Shown here: positions 17,011 to 25,289 of the stretch, one piece after another | Layout: each line of letters starts with the position of its first letter | Numbering within the stretch: the first letter of the stretch is position 1 | Source of the DNA: Sedimenticola sp. | Lineage (GTDB): Bacteria; Pseudomonadota; Gammaproteobacteria; Chromatiales; Chromatiaceae | Reading direction: 5' to 3' | DNA: 40,807 nucleotides | Assembly (NCBI GenBank): GCA_027068915.1 | Contig: JAMOLT010000016.1 | Span: forward strand, 1 to 40,807 | The notes under the pieces: model-generated | Told to the model about the DNA's origin: nothing | Database searches by the model: none | Seen by the model: only the letters and a program-made list of their open reading frames with translations | Made by a program: the position numbers and the translations under genes

Positions 17011-17082
17011 AAGCAACCCGGTTCTGTACTGTTGCGGAATCCTTTATGATACTCTGAAACCTTCCAGGCGCGGCCATTTACC

Positions 17083-17253
17083 ATGAAAAAACCCTTGTTA
17101 ATTCTCGGAGCAATTTTTGCGGCACTAATGATGTTTTATGGTGGCGTATCCGCTTTGGTCAACCAGGGACATGCGCTGGGCGGCTCGCTGGTCACCTTTG
17201 CATTGGTGATCGCCGGGGCCGCCGGACTGATCTGGGCAGCCAAATCCGGCTAG
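17083..17253 (+). CDS. Small two-span membrane protein
   Basis: A 56-residue protein, MKKPLLILGAIFAALMMFYG... ending IWAAKSG, with two predicted membrane helices (about 4-24 and 33-52) joined by a short loop containing NQGHALGG. It lies alone on the plus strand, 66 bases from the divergent RND gene and facing the next gene. No ribosome-binding sequence is obvious. Coding status is supported by its composition (two well-formed hydrophobic segments and a basic end), not by recognised homology. Confidence 0.7.
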   Translation: MKKPLLILGAIFAALMMFYGGVSALVNQGHALGGSLVTFALVIAGAAGLIWAAKSG

Positions 17254-17260
17254 TACAGCA

Positions 17261-17281
17261 GGCGGCGGAAAAACCGCTGCC
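17261..17281. terminator. Hairpin between convergent genes
   Basis: GGCGGCGG, a loop of five A, and CCGCTGCC form an 8-base stem with one G-T pair. It sits in the 46-base gap between the converging small membrane protein gene and the exported unknown, where a bidirectional terminator would be expected. The T-run is missing on the plus strand. Confidence 0.5.
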
Positions 17282-17299
17282 ATGCCGAACCAGGGGATA

Positions 17300-18091
17300 T
17301 CAATGCCGATGGCCCCGCCCCCAGGGATAGGGCGCAAAACCATCATTCCAGTCCTCATGTGGCCAGAAGCGATTGCCATAGTCACCATCACGATGCCCAC
17401 ACCTGGGAATGATGCCTTTCCGACACAGGGTTCTGCGCCATTCATACTTGATGAATTTCTTGAATATGGGCTTCTTACGCGCCTTGAACCTGACCTTGTG
17501 GCTCGGCGACCATTCACTTTCACCAAATCCGGTACCGGGGGAATCACGCATGGCTTCACCGCGTGCCGAATAGCCGTCCCGTTTCTTCTGCATGCTGTAA
17601 TCATGGCGCTTGCGATGCTTCTCCCCATATACCGCCACGGCGATAACCCCCATGGCACTGTGATCCCCCCAGGCATCGGCATAGGAATCGCCAATATCGG
17701 TAAAATAGAAGCGGTTGACCCGCTGTCGGCTGGTGCGCCAGCCTTCGTATTCCGCAGTTTCCCAGGGGCCGAGCACATATTTCGCCTCCCTGCGCTTGAG
17801 CCAGGATTTCTTGCCGCTGATGATATTGCGGCCATCCACAGCAATCACCACCCCGATACGCTCACCACTGCGGTTGCGCACGCGAACGCTGTAGCGTTCA
17901 CCATCACGCGCTGCAATATAGGCGCGCTGCTTTTTGCCATGGGAGCGGACAGGATACTGACGCAACTCCCCACGGTTATCGGAAATCACCTCAATTTCCA
18001 CGTTCTCATAATAATCACTGCTCGCCATCACTCCCATGGACAGGCTGGACGACAAGATCATCAAAAACAGGATTGTTATCGACTTGTACAT
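17300..18091 (-). CDS. Exported basic protein of unknown function
   Basis: A 263-residue protein with a signal peptide (MYKSITILFLMILSSSLSMGVMA, cleavage about residue 23). I chose the second ATG because GGAG is seven bases upstream of it and only one base from the first. The mature N-terminal half (about 25-135) is beta-rich, with NVEIEVISDNRGELRQYPVR, RYSVRVRNRSGERIGVVIAVDGRNIISG and YVLGPWETAEYEGWR. This pattern recurs in exported proteins of many proteobacteria and looks like an immunoglobulin-like sandwich; a short FYFTDIGDSYADAWGD segment follows. The C-terminal third is Lys/Arg/His-rich and low in predicted structure. Function unknown. Confidence 0.78.
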   Translation of the reverse strand: MYKSITILFLMILSSSLSMGVMASSDYYENVEIEVISDNRGELRQYPVRSHGKKQRAYIAARDGERYSVRVRNRSGERIGVVIAVDGRNIISGKKSWLKRREAKYVLGPWETAEYEGWRTSRQRVNRFYFTDIGDSYADAWGDHSAMGVIAVAVYGEKHRKRHDYSMQKKRDGYSARGEAMRDSPGTGFGESEWSPSHKVRFKARKKPIFKKFIKYEWRRTLCRKGIIPRCGHRDGDYGNRFWPHEDWNDGFAPYPWGRGHRH

Positions 18092-18205
18092 AAGCATTCT
18101 CCATCAGTCAGTTTGCGGCTACAGCTTATCCAGATCCGCCTGAACGAAACCTGAACAGACTGAAACAACTTCCCCGCCAGGTCGGTACCAAGCCGCATCC
18201 GGGTA

Positions 18206-18214
18206 TGCGACAAT
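18206..18214 (+). promoter_or_regulatory. Putative extended -10 (TGC-GACAAT) upstream of mfd
   Basis: TGCGACAAT is followed by ACGCGCCGCC and the mfd ATG at 18225. Transcription would begin 3-5 bases before the start codon. There is no ribosome-binding sequence, and the -10 to ATG spacer matches the lolC one (ACGCGC). No -35 was recognised. Confidence 0.35.
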
Positions 18215-18224
18215 ACGCGCCGCC

Positions 18225-21200
18225 ATGAGCCTGCTTGCTGAACAAACCGCCTCTGCCATCCACCCCCCCTTGCCAGAAAAAACCGGGGAACGTCTGCAAT
18301 GGGGGCGCTGTAGCGGGGCGGTGCATGAACTGGCGATCGCCCGGGCTGCACAGCAATGGCCCGGCCTGGTCGTCGTGGTTGCCCGGGATGTGCAGGAGGC
18401 AACCCGCCTGGAACAGACCCTGGGATTCTTCCTTCAGGACAAGCAGCTACCCATCCTGCATTTTCCGGATTGGGAAACCCTTCCCTATGATGTGTTCTCG
18501 CCATTGCCGGAGCTGGTATCCCAGCGTTTACTCACCCTGCAGCAACTGCAAGCAGCAAAAAAAGGCATCATCATCGTGCCTGTGGCGACATTGCAGCAGC
18601 GCATTCTGCCACCCGACTATCTGGATAGCCGCAGCCTGGTGCTGGATATGGGGGGGCAGCTGGACATCGAGCGCTTTCGGCAGCGCCTGGAGCGCTCGGG
18701 CTATCGCTGCGTCTCCCAGGTGATGGAGCATGGCGAATTTGCCGTGCGCGGCTCACTGCTGGATCTGTTTCCCATGGGCACAGACCGACCCTACCGCATC
18801 GACTTGTTCGATGACGAGATCGACAGCATCCGCCTGTTCGATCCGGAAACCCAGCGTTCTTCGGAAAAAGTGGACAGCGTTCGCCTGTTGCCCGCACGGG
18901 AATTCCCGGTAGATGAAGAGGCGATCACCCGCTTCCGCCGCCAGTATCGCAACCAGTTTGAAGGCGACCCCCAGTCCAGCCTGATCTATCGGGAAGTCAG
19001 TGATGGAAACATGCCGGGCGGACTGGAATACTATCTGCCACTGTTCCATGAGCAGACAGCTACATTATTTGACTATCTGGGAGAGGATTGCCTAGTCATA
19101 CAGCCTCGGGACATCCCCCAGGAAGCAGCGCATTTCTATCAGCAGGTGGAAGAGCGCTACGAGCAGCGCCGCCACGACCTCGAACGTCCCCTGCTACCCC
19201 CTTCAAAGCTGTATCTGAACGCGGATGAATTGGTGCACAGGCTAAAGCCATATGCCGGCATACATTGGCGTACCGGAAATGTGGATGAGCAGCGCAAGGG
19301 ATTTGCCCGGCACTACAACTTCAACGCCACTCCCCTGCCCGCCCTCGCCGTACAGGCCCGGTCGGCTCGCCCTGCTGGACTGCTGCAGGATTTTCTCGCC
19401 AACCAGAAATCACGCACGCTGTTCACCGCAGAAAGCGCTGGCCGGCGGGAACACCTGCTGCAGACCCTCACGGAATTCCAGCTGCGCCCAACCGTTGTGG
19501 AAAATCTGCAGGCATTCCTTCAGAGCGATAACCCTCTGGGGATTACCGTCGCACCCCTGGAAGAAGGGCTGGATCTCACCGATACCGGTCTGACCATCAT
19601 CCCCGAAACCCTGCTGTTGGGGGAACGGGTACGCCAGACCCGCAAGCGTCGCAAGGCAGGCCCGGATGCTGACCAGGTCGTACGCAACCTGGCCGAATTG
19701 CAGATCGGTTCCCCCGTGGTGCATGAAGAACACGGCGTGGGCCGCTACCTGGGGCTGCAGAGCCTGGACGTGGGCGGCATGTCCACGGAATTCCTCACCC
19801 TGGAATATGCCCGGGGCGACAAGCTGTATGTGCCGGTTTCCGCGCTGCATCTCATCAGCCGCTATACGGGCGCAACGGAAGAAAACGCCCCCCTGCACCG
19901 CCTGGGCAGCGACCAGTGGGAAAAGGCCCGCAGGAAAGCCGCGCAAAAGGTACGCGACGCCGCCGCAGAGCTGCTGGAGATCTACGCCCGCCGGGAAGCG
20001 CGTCAGGGCTTCGCTTTTCCCGCAGCAGGTGAAGAATATCTGCAGTTCACCGCAGAATTTGAGTTCGAGGAAACCCCGGATCAACAATCCGCCATCGAAG
20101 ACGTCATCGCCGACATGACTTCCCCCAAACCCATGGATCGTGTGGTCTGCGGCGATGTGGGTTTTGGCAAAACCGAAGTTGCCATGCGTGCTGCATTCGT
20201 CGCTGCCCAGGGTGGAAGACAGGTTGCGGTGCTGGTTCCCACCACCCTGCTGGCGCAACAGCACTATGACAACTTCACCGACCGTTTTGCCGATTGGCCG
20301 GTAAAGATCGCCTCGCTGTCACGCTTCAACTCCGCGAAGGAAACCAACGCTGTACTCAAAGGACTGGAAGCGGGAACCGTGGATATCGTCGTGGGCACCC
20401 ACAAGATCCTCAGCGAACAGATCAAATTCAGGAACCTGGGGCTGGTGATAATCGATGAGGAACACCGCTTCGGTGTGCGCCACAAAGAGCGCCTCAAGGC
20501 AATGCGCGCCGAAGTGGACATTCTGACTCTCACCGCGACCCCCATTCCACGCACCCTGAACATGGCTATGTCCGGCATGCGTGACCTGTCCATCATCGCC
20601 ACACCTCCGGCAAAACGCCAGCCCATCAAGACCTTTGTCCAGCAATGGAATGACGCACTCATCAGCGAAGCCTGCCAGCGGGAGCTGCAGCGTGGCGGTC
20701 AGGTCTATGTATTGCACAATGAAGTCAGCAGTATCGAGCGCATGGTCAGCGACATCGAAAAACTGGCGCCGGGCGCCCGGGTGGATTTCGCCCACGGCCA
20801 GATGCGTGAACGGGAACTGGAGCGCATCATGCGCGACTTCTATCACCAGCGCTTCAACATCCTGGTGGCCACCACCATCATCGAAAGCGGCATCGACGTA
20901 CCCACCGCCAACACCATCATCATCAACCGCGCCGACAAGCTGGGGCTGGCCCAACTGCACCAGTTGCGCGGTCGCGTGGGGCGTTCCCATCATCGCGCCT
21001 ACGCCTACCTCATCACCCCGCCACCCAAAGCCATGACCAAGGATGCGATCAAACGCCTTGCCGCACTCGAAGCGCTGGAAGACCTGGGCGCCGGCTTCAC
21101 CCTGGCCACCCACGACCTGGAGATCCGCGGCGCGGGCGAGCTGCTGGGCGAAGACCAGAGCGGCCAGATCCACGAAGTCGGATTCACCCTTTACACCCAG

Positions 21201-21701
21201 ATGCTGGAACATGCCGTGCGCGCCATCAAGGAAGGCAAGCAACCAGCGCTGGATCGCCCCCTGGATCACGGCACGGAAATCGACCTGGGCCTCCCCGCCC
21301 TGCTGCCAGAGGACTACCTGCCCGACGTACATATGCGCCTGATCCAGTACAAGCGCATCGCCTCCGCCACCAACCAGGAAGAGCTGCGCGAGCTGCAGGT
21401 GGAAATGATCGACCGTTTTGGCCTGCTACCCGAGCAGGCGAAAAACCTGTTCGACATCACGCAACTGAAACTGGAAGTACAACCCCTGGGCATCCGCAAG
21501 ATCGAGGCCGGATCCCAGGGTGGGAAAATTCATTTCGAGGAACAGCCCGCCATCGACCCGGGGCACATCATCCAACTCATACAGACCCGGCCACAGCAAT
21601 TCAGGCTGGACGGCAGCGACAAGCTGCGGTTCTTCACCAGCCTGGAAGAACCGGAAAGCCGGGTGGACAAGGTGCGGGAACTGCTGCAGATGCTACACTG
21701 A
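18225..21701 (+). CDS. mfd: Transcription-repair coupling factor
   Basis: A 1158-residue DNA translocase that removes RNA polymerase stalled at lesions and recruits UvrA. The order is complete: an N-terminal UvrB-homology module (about 1-340, including HFPDWETLPYDVFSPLPELVSQRL and RGSLLDLFPMGTDRPYRIDLFDDEIDSIR), and the RNA-polymerase-interacting CarD-like domain around 480-560 (GSPVVHEEHGVGRYLGLQ). The SF2 helicase core follows, with Walker A GDVGFGKTE near 643-651, the DEEH box near 743-746 and TATPIPRTLNMAMSG. A TRG/translocation motif (LHQLRGRVGRSHHRAYAYLI) and the C-terminal TRCF domain complete it. It stands alone on the plus strand. Confidence 0.97.
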   Translation: MSLLAEQTASAIHPPLPEKTGERLQWGRCSGAVHELAIARAAQQWPGLVVVVARDVQEATRLEQTLGFFLQDKQLPILHFPDWETLPYDVFSPLPELVSQRLLTLQQLQAAKKGIIIVPVATLQQRILPPDYLDSRSLVLDMGGQLDIERFRQRLERSGYRCVSQVMEHGEFAVRGSLLDLFPMGTDRPYRIDLFDDEIDSIRLFDPETQRSSEKVDSVRLLPAREFPVDEEAITRFRRQYRNQFEGDPQSSLIYREVSDGNMPGGLEYYLPLFHEQTATLFDYLGEDCLVIQPRDIPQEAAHFYQQVEERYEQRRHDLERPLLPPSKLYLNADELVHRLKPYAGIHWRTGNVDEQRKGFARHYNFNATPLPALAVQARSARPAGLLQDFLANQKSRTLFTAESAGRREHLLQTLTEFQLRPTVVENLQAFLQSDNPLGITVAPLEEGLDLTDTGLTIIPETLLLGERVRQTRKRRKAGPDADQVVRNLAELQIGSPVVHEEHGVGRYLGLQSLDVGGMSTEFLTLEYARGDKLYVPVSALHLISRYTGATEENAPLHRLGSDQWEKARRKAAQKVRDAAAELLEIYARREARQGFAFPAAGEEYLQFTAEFEFEETPDQQSAIEDVIADMTSPKPMDRVVCGDVGFGKTEVAMRAAFVAAQGGRQVAVLVPTTLLAQQHYDNFTDRFADWPVKIASLSRFNSAKETNAVLKGLEAGTVDIVVGTHKILSEQIKFRNLGLVIIDEEHRFGVRHKERLKAMRAEVDILTLTATPIPRTLNMAMSGMRDLSIIATPPAKRQPIKTFVQQWNDALISEACQRELQRGGQVYVLHNEVSSIERMVSDIEKLAPGARVDFAHGQMRERELERIMRDFYHQRFNILVATTIIESGIDVPTANTIIINRADKLGLAQLHQLRGRVGRSHHRAYAYLITPPPKAMTKDAIKRLAALEALEDLGAGFTLATHDLEIRGAGELLGEDQSGQIHEVGFTLYTQMLEHAVRAIKEGKQPALDRPLDHGTEIDLGLPALLPEDYLPDVHMRLIQYKRIASATNQEELRELQVEMIDRFGLLPEQAKNLFDITQLKLEVQPLGIRKIEAGSQGGKIHFEEQPAIDPGHIIQLIQTRPQQFRLDGSDKLRFFTSLEEPESRVDKVRELLQMLH

Positions 21702-21723
21702 GCACGCTGAAGAAGACCAAATC

Positions 21724-21764
21724 CCGCCTCTGTATGGCGGCCCTTGCCAAGGGAATACCCCTTG
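21724..21764 (+). terminator. Two small hairpins downstream of mfd
   Basis: CCGCC-N7-GGCGG (21724-21740) is followed by CAAGGG-N5-CCCTTG (21748-21764), in the 170-base gap between mfd and the next gene. Neither is followed by a T-run, so this is only a weak terminator candidate. The rest of the gap holds a TATAGT sequence (21824-21829) that could be a -10 for the next gene, without a convincing -35. Confidence 0.3.
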
Positions 21765-21897
21765 CCTGCAAGCCATGCCTTGATCCGGGATATTCCTGAA
21801 CCCGATAGTTTTGGTTACCGGGTTATAGTGTTGCTCGAACTCCGGCTATTGCTGGAGCAATGGATATCAAATGATTGGGAAGTCTCGAAATACCTGC

Positions 21898-23790
21898 ATG
21901 AAAAAAAGCATCTTCTTGTTGCTCACGCTAAACCTGTTTTTCATCATAGCCTTTGTCATCATTACCTGGAAAAATGTTTATATTGCTGATTCTACAGTTA
22001 TTTCTATAGCCAACCATACGCTCAATGTTCTATTGGAGCTATCGGTATTGAATGCGGCGCTCTTGGTGGCGGGAAGCCTGTATTGGAAATCAGCAAAAGT
22101 AATATTCGTTTCAATACTCAGCATCTACTTCCTGATATTTATCGCCCAGGCGATAAGTATTGGGATATCCGGGTCTCCCTTGGTGCTGGCAGCACTTTAC
22201 AATATCGATGAAATATCACTGTTGATCAATCGCCAAACGCTTACGGCCGGGCTCCTAACCGCCGCCTTGTTCTTTCTGTTGCTGTATTTTCTTGCACACA
22301 ATGTATTCCCCGGGAAACTGGCCATCATTTACCTTTGTGTATTGGCCATAGCCTATCCCCTGGCACTGAAATACAAACATTCAAACGCATTTGAACGCTA
22401 TACTGAACAGGCAGAGCAGCATCAGTATTCTTCCCCGGCATCACCCTTCCGAAATTTTTTCAAGGTAGCAAAGCTATATCTGCTGGAAAGGGAAACGGAC
22501 GACGTCAACCAGCCTTCACAGGAAGATCTGGAGGTCGCCAGCAGATTCAATTTGGCTGTGAATCCTGATGATTACTATCCCTTCCTGAAGAAACGAATCT
22601 ACGACCAAGAACTCGAGACCACGACTTCCAAAGCCCTGGACAAGCCAAATGTAATTGTTTTCTTTGTCGAAAGCCTCTCGGCAAGGTTGCTTGGCACCTA
22701 CGGGAACCCCCATGAAGGACTGACCCCGAACATCGATGAATTTGCACGATCTTCCATGGTCGTGAGCGGTTACTACAATCACACTACACCCACTATGCCC
22801 GGCCTGTTCGGTCAACATTGTTCTCTGTATCCGCTGATCACCGGCAAACAGATGAAAGGGAAAAACAATCCGATCGCCAAGCTGGGGACGAAATGTTATC
22901 CACAATTCTTCAGGGAAGCCGGATATGAGACAAATTACTTCAGTCACACCAAACCCGGCAAATGGCATTTGTTCCAAAATCTTGGGCTATGGGGTTACGA
23001 GAAACGCTATTTTTGGCAAAATTTGCTCAACAGCTTTCTGGGAAAAGAAAAACTTGGTTTACATTTCAGTGGCGTCTCTGATCACCAGATGATGCGCAGC
23101 GTTACTGAATTCATGAAAAAACACACCAGGGAAAAACCATTTCTGTTGGGTGTATCAACCATTGAAACACATGTTGGTTTCAAGCTATCCAAGGATGGTG
23201 TTAAATATGCTGAAGGCAAAAACAATGTACTCAACATGACCCACAGTTTTGACCATGCCTTCGGTCTGTTTTGGAAATACTTCAAGCATTCAAAATACGC
23301 CAACAATACCGTCATTGTCCTTACTGGGGATCATGCCCCTTACAAGAGCAGGGAGTATATCGAAGTCGCTGGAAAAAACTGGAAAACAAGTGTTTTTGAT
23401 GAGATGAGCCTGATCATATATGATCCGATGCACTTGTTGCCCAACACCAAATATATCAATGCAACATCTGTCGACCTGGCACCAACCATTCTGCAACTGG
23501 CAAATATCAATCCAGTGCAGGAGAATGCATTTCTCGGGAGGGCCCTTTTCGATTCGCGCCCCTTCGATGCAGCTTTTGGCATTTCCCCTTATCCTGACTA
23601 CAAAATATTTTTTCGTACAGGGAAACGACTGGTCAATGAAGCGCCAAGCAGAATCAGGAAAAAAGCGGACAGAAAAACAATCCTCTCTTTACACCGAATA
23701 CTGAAGTATTCTGAGTATCTACGCAAAAGAGGGCGCTTGTACCCGGCAAATGACTCAGGCACCAAAACACCACCACAGAGCATTCGCTAA
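21898..23790 (+). CDS. Membrane-anchored sulfatase / LTA-synthase-like enzyme (alkaline phosphatase superfamily)
   Basis: About 630 residues from the ATG at 21898; an ATG at 21871 would add nine. Five N-terminal membrane segments lie at about 4-23, 42-63, 66-90, 112-133 and 139-158. A linker and a periplasmic catalytic domain of the PF00884 type follow. Counting from 21871, the metal-ligand motif FFVESLSARLLGTYG has E267, a candidate nucleophile threonine lies in NHTTPTMPG (T305), and GDHAPY supplies D487 and H488. The CxPxR sulfatase formylglycine motif is absent, so phosphoglycerol or phosphoethanolamine transfer (LtaS/OpgB/EptA-like) is more likely than sulfate hydrolysis. The gene looks more AT-rich than its neighbours. 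Its stop overlaps the next start by one base (TAATG). Confidence 0.88.
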   Translation: MKKSIFLLLTLNLFFIIAFVIITWKNVYIADSTVISIANHTLNVLLELSVLNAALLVAGSLYWKSAKVIFVSILSIYFLIFIAQAISIGISGSPLVLAALYNIDEISLLINRQTLTAGLLTAALFFLLLYFLAHNVFPGKLAIIYLCVLAIAYPLALKYKHSNAFERYTEQAEQHQYSSPASPFRNFFKVAKLYLLERETDDVNQPSQEDLEVASRFNLAVNPDDYYPFLKKRIYDQELETTTSKALDKPNVIVFFVESLSARLLGTYGNPHEGLTPNIDEFARSSMVVSGYYNHTTPTMPGLFGQHCSLYPLITGKQMKGKNNPIAKLGTKCYPQFFREAGYETNYFSHTKPGKWHLFQNLGLWGYEKRYFWQNLLNSFLGKEKLGLHFSGVSDHQMMRSVTEFMKKHTREKPFLLGVSTIETHVGFKLSKDGVKYAEGKNNVLNMTHSFDHAFGLFWKYFKHSKYANNTVIVLTGDHAPYKSREYIEVAGKNWKTSVFDEMSLIIYDPMHLLPNTKYINATSVDLAPTILQLANINPVQENAFLGRALFDSRPFDAAFGISPYPDYKIFFRTGKRLVNEAPSRIRKKADRKTILSLHRILKYSEYLRKRGRLYPANDSGTKTPPQSIR

Positions 23791-25289
23791 TGGCAACAAA
23801 CAGGGAACGCCTCCACTTTCTGGCACAACAGCTAAAGGAAGGCCGCTATGGCGATATTCTTCATCTTGCGGCAGGCAAATTGGGAATCAATTCGGGAGAA
23901 CAGTTACGCCCAGCTGACCGGGCTACTTCCCGATTCCATAACCACAAGCAGCAGGCCATCAGCAGTTTTCTGGGTTTTCTGGAAGGCGGCAGCCAGCCAC
24001 AATGGCCTCTGGAGGTGTTCATCGAGGTCAGCAATCTGTGTGATCTGCAGTGCGCCATGTGCCATACCTTTTCTGCCCTGAACCCCAAGCGTTTCAATAT
24101 CATCTCCAACCGCCACCGGGGATTTTTCAACACCGACCTTATCGAGAGAAGAATGGGCAAAGCACTGGAACATGCACTGGTGGTGCATGCCTTTGGCTAC
24201 GGCGAGCCCACCCTGCATCCTGAATTCACCCGGTTGCTGGAAATTCTGGACAAGTATGAAGTCATGGTGGATTTTTTCACCCATGGCATGCACCTTGACG
24301 AGGAGTTATGTGAAGACCTGGTCAACAAACGCATCAGCAAAATCACCGTGAGCTTTTCGGGAAGCAACCGGGAGGACTACGAGAACATTTACATCGGCGG
24401 CGAGTTTGACAAGGTTCTGGCGGGCATTCAGCGCCTGCATAAACACAAGCTGCGCCAACAGACCGAGTTTCCCCTCATCGTCATCAACAGCCTGGCCTTC
24501 AAGCACCATGTGGCGCGATTGCCAGAATTCGTGCGCATGATGGGCGAGGCCGGGGCCAATGTGATTCATCTCAAGCCCTTCAAGACCTATGACATTATCC
24601 AGGAGTTGCATGGCCACGCTTCCGTGCATCACCCGGAACGGGAAGGCAGTATATTGCAGGAAGCCCGCCGGATCGCGGCGGAATACGGCATCCGCCTGGA
24701 AAGCGCCGACTATGAATCCGACATGGATGATGACACCGTCCTGCAATCCCGGCATATGGGCAGCCGCGCTCTTTCCAGACAGACCATACCCATCGGGCAG
24801 CTGAAGAACATCGCCAGGGAAAAGCGCGAACACGGCGGACTGGGTGAAAAGGCTGCCGGCAAGATCGGTATCCAGATACCGCACAAGGACGAAGTGGAAT
24901 ACCGTCATCATGGCGGCATGTACTGCATGGAGCCGTTCAAGACACTGTACTTCGGCTACGAAGGTGCGGCCTACCCCTGCTGCTACAAGCACATCATGTG
25001 GGGCGACATCAAAACACAGCAGGCCCATGAAATCTGGCAGTCTGATCTCATGCATTCCCTGCGCGGCCATGTGGTCAGACAGGAGTACCCCGTGGATTTA
25101 TGTCACGGCTGCATCAAGACCGGACTCTACCCGAAAGGCAATGCTGCCAGGATGTACAGCATCCACTATGCCCGCTGGTATGAGGACAGGTTCGGGACTA
25201 CCTTTTACCCGAAACTTCTGGAGAAAGTCAGGGCGCTACCGGACAGCAAAGAAATCTTTTCGGCGCTGACCGGGGCTATTTCCGGGTGA
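23790..25289 (+). CDS. Radical SAM protein with SPASM-like C-terminal cysteines
   Basis: A 499-residue radical SAM enzyme. The [4Fe-4S] motif CDLQCAMC is at 84-91 (C84, C88, C91), preceded by FIEVSNL as in the SPASM-linked subfamily. The glycine-rich GYGEPTLHP (137-145) binds SAM. The C-terminal part carries C379, C397, C398, C438 and C441 (CMEPF, YPCCYK, DLCHGC), a layout that could hold one auxiliary cluster. It is translationally coupled to the upstream membrane enzyme. Relatives of this type modify sugars, nucleotides or peptides; substrate unknown. No small precursor peptide gene was found nearby, which argues against a RiPP maturase. The 3' end overlaps the converging sulfotransferase gene by 14 bases. 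Confidence 0.92.
   Translation: MATNRERLHFLAQQLKEGRYGDILHLAAGKLGINSGEQLRPADRATSRFHNHKQQAISSFLGFLEGGSQPQWPLEVFIEVSNLCDLQCAMCHTFSALNPKRFNIISNRHRGFFNTDLIERRMGKALEHALVVHAFGYGEPTLHPEFTRLLEILDKYEVMVDFFTHGMHLDEELCEDLVNKRISKITVSFSGSNREDYENIYIGGEFDKVLAGIQRLHKHKLRQQTEFPLIVINSLAFKHHVARLPEFVRMMGEAGANVIHLKPFKTYDIIQELHGHASVHHPEREGSILQEARRIAAEYGIRLESADYESDMDDDTVLQSRHMGSRALSRQTIPIGQLKNIAREKREHGGLGEKAAGKIGIQIPHKDEVEYRHHGGMYCMEPFKTLYFGYEGAAYPCCYKHIMWGDIKTQQAHEIWQSDLMHSLRGHVVRQEYPVDLCHGCIKTGLYPKGNAARMYSIHYARWYEDRFGTTFYPKLLEKVRALPDSKEIFSALTGAISG

Noticed and set aside
20319-21332. A 337-codon minus-strand frame opposite mfd
   Set aside because: Antisense to the conserved helicase core; Val/Gly-rich composition is a reflection of mfd codons.
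23790-25289. Radical SAM protein as part of a peptide-modifying (RiPP) system
   Set aside because: No small precursor peptide, peptidase or RiPP recognition element was found near it. The neighbours point to glycan or lipid chemistry.
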